Shown: positions 7,469 through 14,590, numbered from the stretch's first letter. The stretch is 15,246 bases of DNA from Gelidibacter sp038243395 (GCA_038243395.1 JBBSRC010000090.1:1-15246); one strand, 5' to 3'. Numbers and translations are program-made. The notes: generated from the sequence alone by a model not told the origin.

Positions 7469-7762
7469 ATGAAATAAAAATCGCTTATTACGCTTACTTT
7501 AATTTTTGTAACGCTCTTAGTAGTAGTCTTTGTTGCCGTAGTTTTCGGTGGTGTTTACACCGTGGGTGCTACAGATAAACACATCGCACCAACGGAGTGG
7601 GTATTTAGAAAAACGATGGAAAGCTCAGTTCGTAGCCATTCGAAATATAATAACGTGCCTGAAGACATAAATCTTGAAGACAAAAAACTTGCTCGGAAAT
7701 TTTATGGAACCTACACCAATAGAGGAATTTATTCAGGCCTTGTTGAATACCAAATCTATTAA
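7469..7762 (+). pseudogene. Decayed c-type cytochrome gene, stop at codon 3 and no heme motif
   Basis: From the ATG at 7469 the frame reads M-K-stop-K and then SLITLTLIFVTLLVVVFVAV, a clear membrane anchor, and FGGVYTVGATDKHIAPTEWV onward without further stops to TAA at 7760-7762. The TAA at 7475-7477 replaces what was probably a lysine codon (one base from AAA). The pattern G-Y-VGA-H-W-SV-H-VP-L-Y resembles membrane-anchored cytochromes of the form GxYxVGADxxH...W...RExSI...VPxDLxDP...GAxHYxxMCxxCHGAPG. Where the heme-binding CxxCH is expected after KFYGTY, the sequence reads NRGIY, with no cysteine, and the frame ends within 12 residues. Both defects argue for a dead gene. A shorter product from GTG at 7562 is formally possible but would lack the anchor and heme site. 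Confidence 0.65.
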
Positions 7763-7846
7763 AGATGCTTTGCGGACCTGAGGAAAGTGGTTTAGAACAT
7801 CAGATTAGTTAGTTAAAGTCTAAAGAATAAAAATTAACTTATTTTT

Positions 7847-7872
7847 GTTAAAGGACACTCTTGTCTTTTATA
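7847..7872. promoter_or_regulatory. Candidate Rrf2 operator at the yceI promoter
   Basis: This 26-base site matches the strong inverted repeat at 13228-13253 in 17 of 26 positions and the site at 13784-13809 in 18 of 26, including an identical CTTGTCTTTT. It is itself an imperfect inverted repeat (AAAGGACA and TGTCTTTT around CTCT). It overlaps the -33 element of the yceI promoter, and its right edge is 9 bases from the -7 box, compared with 10 at the NDH-2 promoter. That shared geometry is what makes it convincing; binding itself is inferred. Confidence 0.55.
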
Positions 7873-7889
7873 AAATTTACGTATCTTTA
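7860..7889 (+). promoter_or_regulatory. Promoter of yceI (Bacteroidota type)
   Basis: CTTG at 7860-7863, an 18-base spacer, and TATCTTTA at 7882-7889 closely match the TTTG-N19-TAnnTTTG promoter of Bacteroidota. Transcription would begin around 7895, about 20 bases before the ATG at 7915. The promoter lies inside the longest open reading frame, which begins at a TTG at 7861, and so argues against that upstream start. Confidence 0.65.
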
Positions 7890-7914
7890 TAGTGTACAAG
7901 TAAATCTAAAGACT

Positions 7915-8478
7915 ATGAAACTTACAAAATGGAATATCGAGAAATTAAATAGTGAAGCTAGCTTTAAAGTGCGCAAGCTCATGATAACCAATGTTATTGG
8001 TCAGATGGAATCTTTTGAAGGTCAGGCAGAGACTGATACCGAAGATTTTGAATTAATCAAAAGACTTTGTTTCAAGGCTGAAGTTAATTCAATAAAAACT
8101 GACGACCCCAAGCGGGACGAACACCTAAAATCAGCTGATTTTTTCGATATGGAAAAATATCCATGGATTCTTTTTACTGCTGAGAATTTTAATATAGCCG
8201 AAAAAAAGATCCAAGCCAATCTTACCATTAGAAACATTACTAAACCAATAATTCTGACGATCGATTCTGGCAAAAAGACTTTTGGTAAAAATTCCCAAAA
8301 TAAAGTACAATTGTCATTTTCCGGAAAAGTTAATCGCCAAGATTTCGGACTCACTTGGGATGGAAAAAATGCCGCTGGTGAAATGATTGTTGGCGACGAA
8401 ATTAAATTAAACGCCAACATTCAATTCGTGAAACAAGGGCAGCATGTAACTGAAGAACTTAAAGAATGTGTACTTTAA
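7915..8478 (+). CDS. YceI family lipid/isoprenoid-binding protein
   Basis: This 187-residue protein belongs to the YceI family, lipocalin-like beta barrels; structurally characterised members hold a long polyisoprenoid chain such as octaprenyl phosphate or a quinone-like ligand. Family landmarks are KWNIEKLNSEASFKVRKLMI at residues 4-23, ITNVIGQMESFEG, KRDEHLKSADFFDMEKYPWI, LTIRNITKPI, and SGKVNRQDFGLTWDG toward the C-terminus. The usual histidine of the HSxxxFxV motif is replaced by asparagine. There is no signal peptide, so it is probably cytoplasmic, unlike Escherichia coli YceI. I chose the ATG at 7915 over an in-frame TTG at 7861 because the upstream 18 codons overlap a promoter and the family motif begins right after this ATG. 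An intrinsic terminator follows, so it is monocistronic. Likely controlled by the Rrf2 protein encoded at 13291-13728. Confidence 0.93.
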   Translation: MKLTKWNIEKLNSEASFKVRKLMITNVIGQMESFEGQAETDTEDFELIKRLCFKAEVNSIKTDDPKRDEHLKSADFFDMEKYPWILFTAENFNIAEKKIQANLTIRNITKPIILTIDSGKKTFGKNSQNKVQLSFSGKVNRQDFGLTWDGKNAAGEMIVGDEIKLNANIQFVKQGQHVTEELKECVL

Positions 8479-8879
8479 ATTAACTTTATTACTAATTCAT
8501 ATCGCTTTTGTGCAAAAATAAAATTTAATATGGCTTTCAATAATGGTGCTGCCGTTTATAAATGATCGTCATATAACATTTAATTAATAAAATTCCTCGA
8601 GGCTTTTCCTCGAGGAATTTTTATTATTGTTATCATTCTCTCGAAATTGAAGGATTTTGAATTTATTATAATGAATAATGGACAGTGAAGAAAGCAGAAA
8701 TTTTAATTGAGCCAAGAGGAATGAATATATTTAAACTTTCAAAAATGAAATGAGGAATTGCAAGTTGAATAATATAGACATCATTACTGTTCGTTTAATC
8801 AAAGTTAAGATTATTACAAACTTGTGCTTAGCGGTTCCCAGAAATTACGTTCCATAACACATAACCAAAATCTATTTTT
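8479..8879. other. Gap with the yceI terminator, otherwise nothing recognised
   Basis: Apart from the terminator at 8589-8622, no gene, remnant or clear promoter was recognised. A TTG at about 8822 followed 21 bases later by TACGTTCC is a poor promoter candidate for the downstream gene. Confidence 0.45.
8589..8622 (+). terminator. Strong intrinsic terminator downstream of yceI
   Basis: A perfect 14-base stem, AAAATTCCTCGAGG (8589-8602) with CCTCGAGGAATTTT (8608-8621), encloses a five-base loop CTTTT and runs into TTTTT, then TATTATTG. Because the A-run precedes and the T-run follows the stem it could act on both strands, but it lies 110 bases after the yceI stop on the plus strand with no minus-strand gene converging on it. 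Confidence 0.9.
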
Positions 8880-9518
8880 ATGCAATCTTCAAATCCTAAT
8901 ATTAAAATTCAGCAAGAACTTGTAAACAGTATCATACATGGCTTCGGAATTATCTTTGGTATTGTAGGGGTTCCTATCCTGATAGCTTTAGCTATAAAAA
9001 GCGATAATACGCCAGGAGTTATCGGTGCGGCGATTTATGGATTTTGCTTTTTACAACTTTTTACGTCGTCCACACTCTACCATAGCTTTCAACATCCTGA
9101 GGCCAAACGGGTTTTACAAATTCTCGACCACATCAGTATTTATTTCTTGATAGCGGGTACGTATACGCCATTTCTATTGATTTATATGAACAATACCTTT
9201 GGTATTACATTGCTCACTGTACTTTGGAGCTTGACCACAGTGGGAATTATTTTTAAGATATTCTTTACGGGAAAATGGAATGTTATTTCTACACTCGCAT
9301 ACATTGCCATGGGCTGTATTATGGTGGTTGGAGGGCGGACTTTCTTTGATGCGATTCCGACTGATGTAATGGCGATGATTCTTATAGGAAGTGTACTTTA
9401 TCTTCTGGGTGTTATCTTTTATCTTTGGAGAAAATATCCCTATAACCATGCAATCTGGCATTTCTTTGTATTGGCGGCGGCAGTTTGTCACTATGTGGCC
9501 ATTTTAATGGCGGTATAA
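8880..9518 (+). CDS. Hemolysin III / PAQR family seven-helix membrane protein
   Basis: This 212-residue integral membrane protein matches the bacterial hemolysin III branch of the PAQR (adiponectin-receptor-like) superfamily, with about seven hydrophobic segments spread over residues 17-211. The family's metal-site residues are in place: S64 and H68 in STLYHSF, D83 in LDHISIYFLIAGTYTP, and H190 and H194 in HAIWHFFVLAAAVCHY. Conserved ELVNSIIHGFG appears at 13-23. Eukaryotic relatives hydrolyse ceramide; the bacterial function is poorly defined, and lipid hydrolysis or membrane homeostasis is an inference. The hemolysin name does not imply virulence here. The gene is monocistronic, following the yceI terminator. 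Confidence 0.92.
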   Translation: MQSSNPNIKIQQELVNSIIHGFGIIFGIVGVPILIALAIKSDNTPGVIGAAIYGFCFLQLFTSSTLYHSFQHPEAKRVLQILDHISIYFLIAGTYTPFLLIYMNNTFGITLLTVLWSLTTVGIIFKIFFTGKWNVISTLAYIAMGCIMVVGGRTFFDAIPTDVMAMILIGSVLYLLGVIFYLWRKYPYNHAIWHFFVLAAAVCHYVAILMAV

Positions 9519-10127
9519 AGGTTATTAAAGGAACTTTATATTGTTCCCATTGTGTAATCTGTGAATTACTTTCCTTCGTTATTTGATAAGCACGATGTAA
9601 TAGTGCGAAAGATAATCTTGAAGAAGTTGGAATAGTTATCAAAATGATTACTTCACTATTCGCATTCCTCCCGAACCGCAATAGTTAACATATCAAACAT
9701 TGCTCGAGAAATTGTTGTAACAGTTCAGCATATTGATTCGTTTTCCAGCACTCGAAGGTTTAGTAACCATTGCTCTCATATCTTTAAGATTTATCGCTAT
9801 TATTACGAATGGTTAGCGCACCATTTTTTTTTATTAGAATCGAATATCAAACAGAATAGGAACTTCTTTCTCCCTGAAATCACTAGAAAATTACTCAACA
9901 TTAACAAGTTGTGATTTATGTTTCGTTTTTAACATGAATCTATAATATTAAAAAATGGAACGAACTCGATGTGGTGTTCTTCTAAGTTACCTGTCTAATT
10001 AGAGGCAATATCGTCTATAACCAATGGAGAATTGAAATTTTACCTGGGTCGAATTCCAGATTTTTCGTAAAAGTTAACATTCCCATCTTTCAGTATTCCG
10101 TTATTCCTGTTGTGAGAATCACAAACA
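9519..10127. other. 609-base gap with protein-like fragments but no intact gene
   Basis: On the plus strand a short frame reads SAKDNLEEVGIVIKMITSLF and AFLPNRNS before a stop near 9688. A frame of about 88 codons without ATG lies over roughly 9650-9915, and on the minus strand a piece reads KDMRAMVTKPSSAGKRINML. None belongs to a family I recognise, and in AT-rich DNA stretches of this length can be chance. Next to the NhaA stop, TTGTGA and TCACAA (10110-10124) form a small palindrome without a T-run. Confidence 0.4.
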
Positions 10128-11453
10128 TCATTTTTTAGTCTGTTTATTTAATATTATATACCCTAATGTACCCCCAATTATGGAGGCTGCAAAAACTCCT
10201 ATTTTTGCTTGTATTATATATTCTTCGTGCGTAAATGCTAAACCAGTAATAAATAATGACATCGTAAATCCGATGGAAGCTAATAAGCCAATTCCAATTA
10301 AATTTTTAATATTCATTCCGTTTGGAAATGTTGTTACCTTGAGCTTCACAAGTAATAGTGTCACTCCGACAACGCCAATAACTTTTCCGATTAGAAGCCC
10401 AAGAGCCACACCTAAGGTCACATTTGTACTAAACAATACATCTGTATCAATGGCTAGAGAAATTCCTGCATTGGCTAAGGCAAAAATAGGAATGACCAAA
10501 AAATTAACAAAAGGCGACATGGCATGTTCCAAACGTTGTAAAGGTGGAATTATCTTATGTGTGTATTTTTTTGCTTCTTCTAAAATGAGTAATTGCTCAT
10601 TTGTAAGAGTTGGTATTTCATCATTCGGGTCACTTGCTTTAAATTTATTCAAATAGGATTGAATAGAGGTGATATAGACATTTTCCTTTATTTTCATATC
10701 GGCTGGAATAGTAAATGCTGCAAGTACAGCAGCAATGGTTGCGTGAACTCCAGAAAGTAAAAAGGCTGTCCAAACACCAATAATCCCTAAAATACCATAA
10801 AATAAAATGCTACGTATGCCCATTCTGTTGCCTATATACATAACCAATATAAAACTTAGACCAATTAAAAGACTTATCACTGATATATCAGAAGTATAGA
10901 AAAATGCGATTACTAATACTGCGACTAAGTCATCTACAATAGCTAAAGCGGCTAAAAACACTTTTAGGGATAAAGGAATTCTATCACCTAATAAGTATAA
11001 AACACCTAAAGCGAAGGCAATATCGGTAGCCATAGGAATCCCCCAACCATTGCTGACCTCTCCCGTTGAATTTAAAGATAAATAAATCATCGCAGGGACA
11101 AGAACTCCTCCAAATGCCGCTGCAATAGGCAGTATTGCCTTTCTGGGATGAGATAGTTCGCCTCCAACAATTTCTTTTTTAAGTTGAAGCCCTACTACAA
11201 AAAAGAAAATAGCCATTAAGCCATCATTTATCCAGTGATGAATGCTGTAGGTTAAAAAAGACTTCCCATCAAATTCGAATCCTAACTTATGCTCGAAGAA
11301 TTGAAAATATTGTTCTGACCAAGGTGAATTTGCTAAGATCAAAGCAATGACTACGCTTAAAGCAATCATAATCCCACCTGATTTTTCTTGCCGGATAAAT
11401 TTTTGGATGGGTTGAGAAACCTTGTCAATTGGATACTTCCTTTGTTTGGTCAT
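10128..11453 (-). CDS. nhaA: Na+/H+ antiporter NhaA
   Basis: This 441-residue inner-membrane antiporter exchanges internal Na+ (or Li+) for external protons, supporting sodium tolerance and pH control. The diagnostic residues are present, numbered from the ATG at 11453: D174 and D175 in LAIVDDLVAV correspond to the ion-binding pair D163/D164 of Escherichia coli NhaA; D144 in GIPMATDIAFALG corresponds to D133; and K357 in LLIGKVIGV corresponds to K300. The motif IPIFALANAGISL is also typical. A hydrophilic loop of about 50 residues (254-305) separates the two halves and is longer than in the E. coli protein. The ATG is preferred to an in-frame TTG at 11468, which would add only five residues. 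No consensus promoter was found upstream. Single-gene unit. Confidence 0.96.
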   Translation of the reverse strand: MTKQRKYPIDKVSQPIQKFIRQEKSGGIMIALSVVIALILANSPWSEQYFQFFEHKLGFEFDGKSFLTYSIHHWINDGLMAIFFFVVGLQLKKEIVGGELSHPRKAILPIAAAFGGVLVPAMIYLSLNSTGEVSNGWGIPMATDIAFALGVLYLLGDRIPLSLKVFLAALAIVDDLVAVLVIAFFYTSDISVISLLIGLSFILVMYIGNRMGIRSILFYGILGIIGVWTAFLLSGVHATIAAVLAAFTIPADMKIKENVYITSIQSYLNKFKASDPNDEIPTLTNEQLLILEEAKKYTHKIIPPLQRLEHAMSPFVNFLVIPIFALANAGISLAIDTDVLFSTNVTLGVALGLLIGKVIGVVGVTLLLVKLKVTTFPNGMNIKNLIGIGLLASIGFTMSLFITGLAFTHEEYIIQAKIGVFAASIIGGTLGYIILNKQTKK

Positions 11454-11829
11454 ATGAGCAAAAATCAAAATGTGAAAACAGTAAATATTAAAAATTTAAA
11501 AAAACGATCACTCCTATATTAATTCGTAGATGATCGAGGCCTTAAATAGATTTAAAACAATATCTGAAGCAGTGCGCTCACAGATGGGCCTACTAATTTA
11601 GTGAAAAATATTTTGTCGATACATATGAAAAATTTAAGAAATATAATCCTTTTTGCAGAGCGTTCAGATGTGGTAAATAAGCTAAAGTTCCTTCACATTT
11701 AGGTCGAATTATAAACGAATGAATGAATTTTAATGCTTTCGGCCAAGAAGCGACACGGTGCTATTTATCTTCTTCTCTGTTTTGCCAATCCATAATTTGG
11801 AACGACTATTTGTTTTGTTAAAGCTAACT
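11454..11829. other. Gap between nhaA and the NDH-2 gene, nothing recognised
   Basis: Both flanking genes are on the minus strand, so this should hold the nhaA promoter and the end of the NDH-2 transcript. I saw no TAnnTTTG box on the minus strand, no hairpin with a T-run and no convincing remnant. The plus-strand frame at 11758-11988 is the shadow of the NDH-2 C-terminus. Confidence 0.45.
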
Positions 11830-13149
11830 TCAAACTGGTATTTCCATGAGTTTGTTATGAGGTCTTTCGTAAGTAGTACAAGACTCGCATTCAGAACGAT
11901 CAGTTATGAGACGTACACCTCTTTTATGAGTGAAATAACTCCACATCCAGGTCATAAAAACTCCGATTTTATTTCTGAATCCAATTAAGGAGAGTACGTG
12001 GATAAACGACCATAAGAACCAAGCGAAAAAGCCGCTGAACTTTAGTCCTTTAATGTCTGCAACTGCCTTTGCACGGCCAATGGTAGCCATGGTTCCCTTG
12101 TCAGTATAAACAAACTTAGCCTCCGATCTTCTTTCGCTAGCAAGTAATTTACCCACAAATTTGCCCTGTTGTGTAGCAACCGGAGCTAAGGCTGGCAATG
12201 GTATTCCATCTTTGTCTTCGCTATGTGCTGAATCCCCAATAATAAAAATATCAGGATACTTTGGAATGCTTAAATCCGGTCCAACAAGTACACGACCAGA
12301 GCGGTCCTGTTCCACTTTCAATGAATCTAAGAGAGATGATGCCTTGATCCCAGCAGCCCAAATAATATTTGGGGTTTCTATCGATCCAACTTGAAAGTGG
12401 ACTTTATTCTTTTCAATATCAGTTACTGGCGTGTTCAATAAAACTTTTACACCCATTTTCTCCAGCATATTCTTAGCTTTCTTTCCAAGAGATTCTGGAA
12501 AGGCGTTTAGAATTCGGGGTCCGGCTTCAATTAAATATATTTTGGCATCTTCGGGTTTAATGGTATGATAACCATGTTTTGCTCCATTGCCGGCAACTTC
12601 TGCAATAGCCCCTGCCATTTCAACACCTGTTGGCCCTCCGCCGATTATTACGTAGGTCAGAAGTGACTTTCTTCTATGGGAATCGTCTAATTGTTCGGCT
12701 TCTTCCATGGACATTAGAAGTTGCTCCCTAACTTTTAAGGCATCACTAACTGATTTCATTCCAGGGGCGAATTCTGCCCATTCCTCGTGACCAAAGTAAT
12801 TGTATTGAGCACCGGTGGCCATGACGAGTTGATCAAAAGAGATCGAATGACCGTTGTTTAAATGTATAGTATTTCCGTTAGGATCAATTTTTTTCACTTC
12901 CCCTAAAATCACTTTTATATTAGGATCTTCATTCACGATGGCGCGAATGGGAGCAGCGATATCACCTGGAGATAATTCCGCGGTAGCGACTTGATATAAA
13001 AGTGGCTGAAACAAATGATGGTTTAGTCTGTCAATAATAGTAATATCCACATCTGCGTTTTTTAATGCTTTTGCAGTGGCTATACCACCAAAACCACCAC
13101 CTATAATTACGATATGTTTACGTCCGGATTTTATTTTGTCTTTTTTCAT
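11830..13149 (-). CDS. ndh: Type II NADH:quinone oxidoreductase (NDH-2)
   Basis: This 439-residue flavoprotein passes electrons from NADH to the quinone pool without pumping protons. The first Rossmann fold begins KHIVIIGGGFGG (FAD, residues 11-22), ending the second strand with acidic D40. The second fold contains YVIIGGGPTGVEMAG (NADH, 166-180). FIIGDSAHS (302-310) and LAPVATQQGKFVGK (321-334) match the FAD/quinone-site motifs of NDH-2. A hydrophobic C-terminal region around 371-405 (FFAWFLWSFIHVLSLIGF) provides membrane attachment. The final 30 residues are polar, with two cysteines (CESC, 421-424). The length is normal. It is transcribed from its own consensus promoter at 13210-13240, which is overlapped by a palindrome; the rrf2 gene lies directly upstream on the same strand. 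Other pyridine nucleotide-disulfide family roles are less likely given the membrane tail. Confidence 0.93.
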   Translation of the reverse strand: MKKDKIKSGRKHIVIIGGGFGGIATAKALKNADVDITIIDRLNHHLFQPLLYQVATAELSPGDIAAPIRAIVNEDPNIKVILGEVKKIDPNGNTIHLNNGHSISFDQLVMATGAQYNYFGHEEWAEFAPGMKSVSDALKVREQLLMSMEEAEQLDDSHRRKSLLTYVIIGGGPTGVEMAGAIAEVAGNGAKHGYHTIKPEDAKIYLIEAGPRILNAFPESLGKKAKNMLEKMGVKVLLNTPVTDIEKNKVHFQVGSIETPNIIWAAGIKASSLLDSLKVEQDRSGRVLVGPDLSIPKYPDIFIIGDSAHSEDKDGIPLPALAPVATQQGKFVGKLLASERRSEAKFVYTDKGTMATIGRAKAVADIKGLKFSGFFAWFLWSFIHVLSLIGFRNKIGVFMTWMWSYFTHKRGVRLITDRSECESCTTYERPHNKLMEIPV

Positions 13150-13209
13150 CGGTCTATGATTTTATTTCAAATTCAATTATGAAGATGAATGTTGTATCAT
13201 TTTATAGTA

Positions 13210-13240
13210 CAAAGATACATATATTTTCATAGAAGACAAA
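13210..13240 (-). promoter_or_regulatory. Consensus promoter of the NDH-2 gene
   Basis: On the minus strand TTTG (13240-13237), a spacer of exactly 19 bases, and TATCTTTG (13217-13210) give a perfect match to the Bacteroidota consensus TTTG-N19-TAnnTTTG. Transcription should start near 13203, leaving a leader of about 54 bases. Its -33 element is the centre of the inverted repeat at 13224-13257. Confidence 0.85.
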
Positions 13241-13257
13241 ATTGTCTTCTATGAAAA
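13224..13257. promoter_or_regulatory. Inverted repeat with 16-base arms, probable Rrf2 operator
   Basis: TTTTCATAGAAGACAA (13224-13239) and TTGTCTTCTATGAAAA (13242-13257) are perfect inverted copies separated by AA. The repeat covers the -33 element of the NDH-2 promoter, which is where a repressor would bind, and lies 34 bases after the rrf2 stop. It could instead form a terminator hairpin for rrf2, but no T-run follows on the minus strand. Degenerate copies at two other promoters, where a terminator would make no sense, favour an operator. A 26-base core (13228-13253) is the part shared with the other sites. Confidence 0.75.
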
Positions 13258-13290
13258 AGCTTTTTATTAAGTAGAGCTATTACCCCTTTT

Positions 13291-13728
13291 TTACTTCGGA
13301 TTTTTAAGGAATGCATTGCCGGTGCTTAGGTTATCAGCCAGGCTTCGAATGGTAGTGTTTTTGAAGGAATGGTATATCTCATCGCGGTTCTTTGCATATT
13401 GGAAATGCATAGGGCAGGGGTGGTAATCCGAGCACTGATGAAGGCCAAAAACACAATCGGTAAAGACACCCATCCCATCAATTGTACGGATCACTTCAAT
13501 TATAGGAGAATCAAGTTGAATTTCATCACAATAAAATCCACCGTAAGGTCCTTTAAGAGAAGTGACGATCTTATTTTTATTTAAAGTCTGTAAGATCTTT
13601 GCTGTAAAAGCAACAGGTGCCTCAATTTCTTCAGCTATTTCTTTAATGCCAACCTTGATGTTTTCCCTGGCTTTGGAAGCAATGAAAACGGTAGCGCGAA
13701 TGGCGTATTTACAGGATTTTGAGATCAT
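13291..13728 (-). CDS. Rrf2-family transcriptional regulator with probable Fe-S cluster
   Basis: This 145-residue protein has the Rrf2 fold: a winged helix-turn-helix over about residues 1-65 (MISKSCKYAIRATVFIASKA, then VGIKEIAEEIEAPVAFTAKI and LKGPYGGFY), a dimerisation helix, and a cysteine loop. C92, C99 and C105 in CVFGLHQCSDYHPC are spaced C-x6-C-x5-C, close to the C-x5-C-x5-C of NsrR and IscR, so it probably binds an iron-sulfur cluster and senses redox state, nitric oxide or oxygen. It cannot be assigned to NsrR, IscR or another named member from sequence. An extra cysteine, C67, lies next to the wing. The gene precedes NDH-2 on the same strand with its own promoter. A 26-base site like the NDH-2 operator abuts its -7 box, indicating autoregulation. 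Start ATG at 13728 fits the family N-terminus. Confidence 0.93.
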   Translation of the reverse strand: MISKSCKYAIRATVFIASKARENIKVGIKEIAEEIEAPVAFTAKILQTLNKNKIVTSLKGPYGGFYCDEIQLDSPIIEVIRTIDGMGVFTDCVFGLHQCSDYHPCPMHFQYAKNRDEIYHSFKNTTIRSLADNLSTGNAFLKNPK

Positions 13729-13775
13729 ACTATTATTATAGATTTTAAAGAAAATAATGAATAGTTCTTATCTTA

Positions 13776-13809
13776 CAAATATACATAAAAGATGGGCTTG
13801 TCTTTTGTA
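13776..13809 (-). promoter_or_regulatory. rrf2 promoter -7 box with adjoining operator-like site
   Basis: On the minus strand TATATTTG (13783-13776) matches TAnnTTTG, 48 bases before the start codon. The expected -33 position reads AAAA rather than TTTG, so the promoter is weak or needs help. The 26 bases immediately upstream (13784-13809) match the NDH-2 operator core in 17 of 26 positions, keeping CATA, AAGA and all of TTGTCTT. This fits negative autoregulation by the Rrf2 protein, by inference. Confidence 0.55.
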
Positions 13810-13988
13810 GTTATTAGATTCATAGATTATTTAAACTGATTTGTGATTAGACACTAGATAGATAACTTATTACTCTTTTATATCACCGGAATCTTACAAT
13901 ACCAAAATAAAAGCTTTTTGAGCGCAGTTCAGGGTGTTCGAAACGTTGGTTTTTTTTCTATTATAGATTAACTACAATTTTTGCTTGA

Positions 13989-14307
13989 TCTAAGACTTTA
14001 GGAGTAGAGAATATCGGCACATATTTCAGAAAGGAGTTCACTGCGAATAATGATGTCTCAGATGCTTGCCAAATAGATTTTTACTTTTCAAACCCATGTT
14101 GCTCCCGGAAACGTGTTGGGCATGAAAATTTCAGCAGTATGAAAAGGCAGTATTTTCTGAAGAAATCAAGTTTATATTCTATTATCGGTAAGCAAGTAGT
14201 AGATGTTATGAAAAAATTGAATAATAGGCCGAGAAAATATTTTGTTTTGAACACCATTAATAGTCGTGGTCAAACTTTTGCTTAATACAAAAGCTAATTT
14301 TTTTTAG
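13989..14307 (+). mobile_element. Decayed C-terminal end of an IS30-family transposase
   Basis: From 13989 (just after a TGA) an open frame of 98 codons runs to TAA at 14283-14285. It contains RKEFTANNDVSDACQIDFYF, SNPCCSRKRVGHENFSS, MKRQYFLKKSSLYSIIGKQV and VDVMKKLNNRPRKYF. This follows the IS30 transposase pattern GKEFxxHxxI...DFYFANPYxSWERGxNExxNGLIRQYFPKKxxF...KLNNRPRKxLGFxTP. After NNRPRKYF the family pattern continues in another frame (TPLIVVVKLLLNTKANFF, ending at 14305-14307), so a frameshift lies near 14240-14250. The catalytic glutamate of the DDE triad survives in HEN, but roughly the first two thirds of a normal transposase (over 300 residues) are missing, and substitutions such as SWERG to SRKRV show decay. 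It cannot be active. Confidence 0.75.
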
Positions 14308-14590
14308 TGTAGTCAGACATAAAATGAATAGGTTTATTGGTCTCAAGATTAGTTGAAACTATTAGTGTATCTGGCTTTAGCTTCTAAAAATTTTTGACAC
14401 ATATTTCACAAATTTCCACAAACTCACTCCTTCCCTGAAAATGCTGGCGTAAATTATTTACTCAAAATTTTTCGAATTCAACAGACTTTCGTTCTGTATT
14501 TAGAAAACATTGTCACTTTAATCCATTGAGATTTAGTTATAATTTTAATGTTGCCAATTTCAACTTTGGTACCTTGCTTAAATAAATTAA

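Noticed and set aside
7861..7914. TTG start giving an 18-residue longer YceI protein
   Set aside because: The region contains a promoter and operator, and the family homology begins at the ATG at 7915.
8022..8420. 132-residue minus-strand frame
   Set aside because: It is the antisense shadow of yceI.
9650..9915. About 88 open codons without ATG on the plus strand
   Set aside because: Composition is odd (many His, Tyr, Phe and Asn), no family is recognised, and such a length is plausible by chance in AT-rich noncoding DNA.
10045..10065. Sequence resembling a tRNA T-arm (GGGTCGAATTCCAG)
   Set aside because: No acceptor, D-arm or anticodon arm can be built around it.
10108..10127. Palindrome TTGTGA-GAA-TCACAA next to the nhaA stop
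   Set aside because: The arms are only six bases and no T-run follows on the minus strand, so it is too weak to call a terminator.
10180..10656. 158-residue plus-strand frame
   Set aside because: It is the antisense shadow of nhaA.
11454..11468. TTG start adding five residues to NhaA
   Set aside because: An ATG five codons later is the more usual start, and nothing favours TTG.
13224..13257. The palindrome as an intrinsic terminator of rrf2
   Set aside because: No T-run follows the stem on the minus strand, it overlaps a perfect consensus promoter, and related sites occur at two other promoters.
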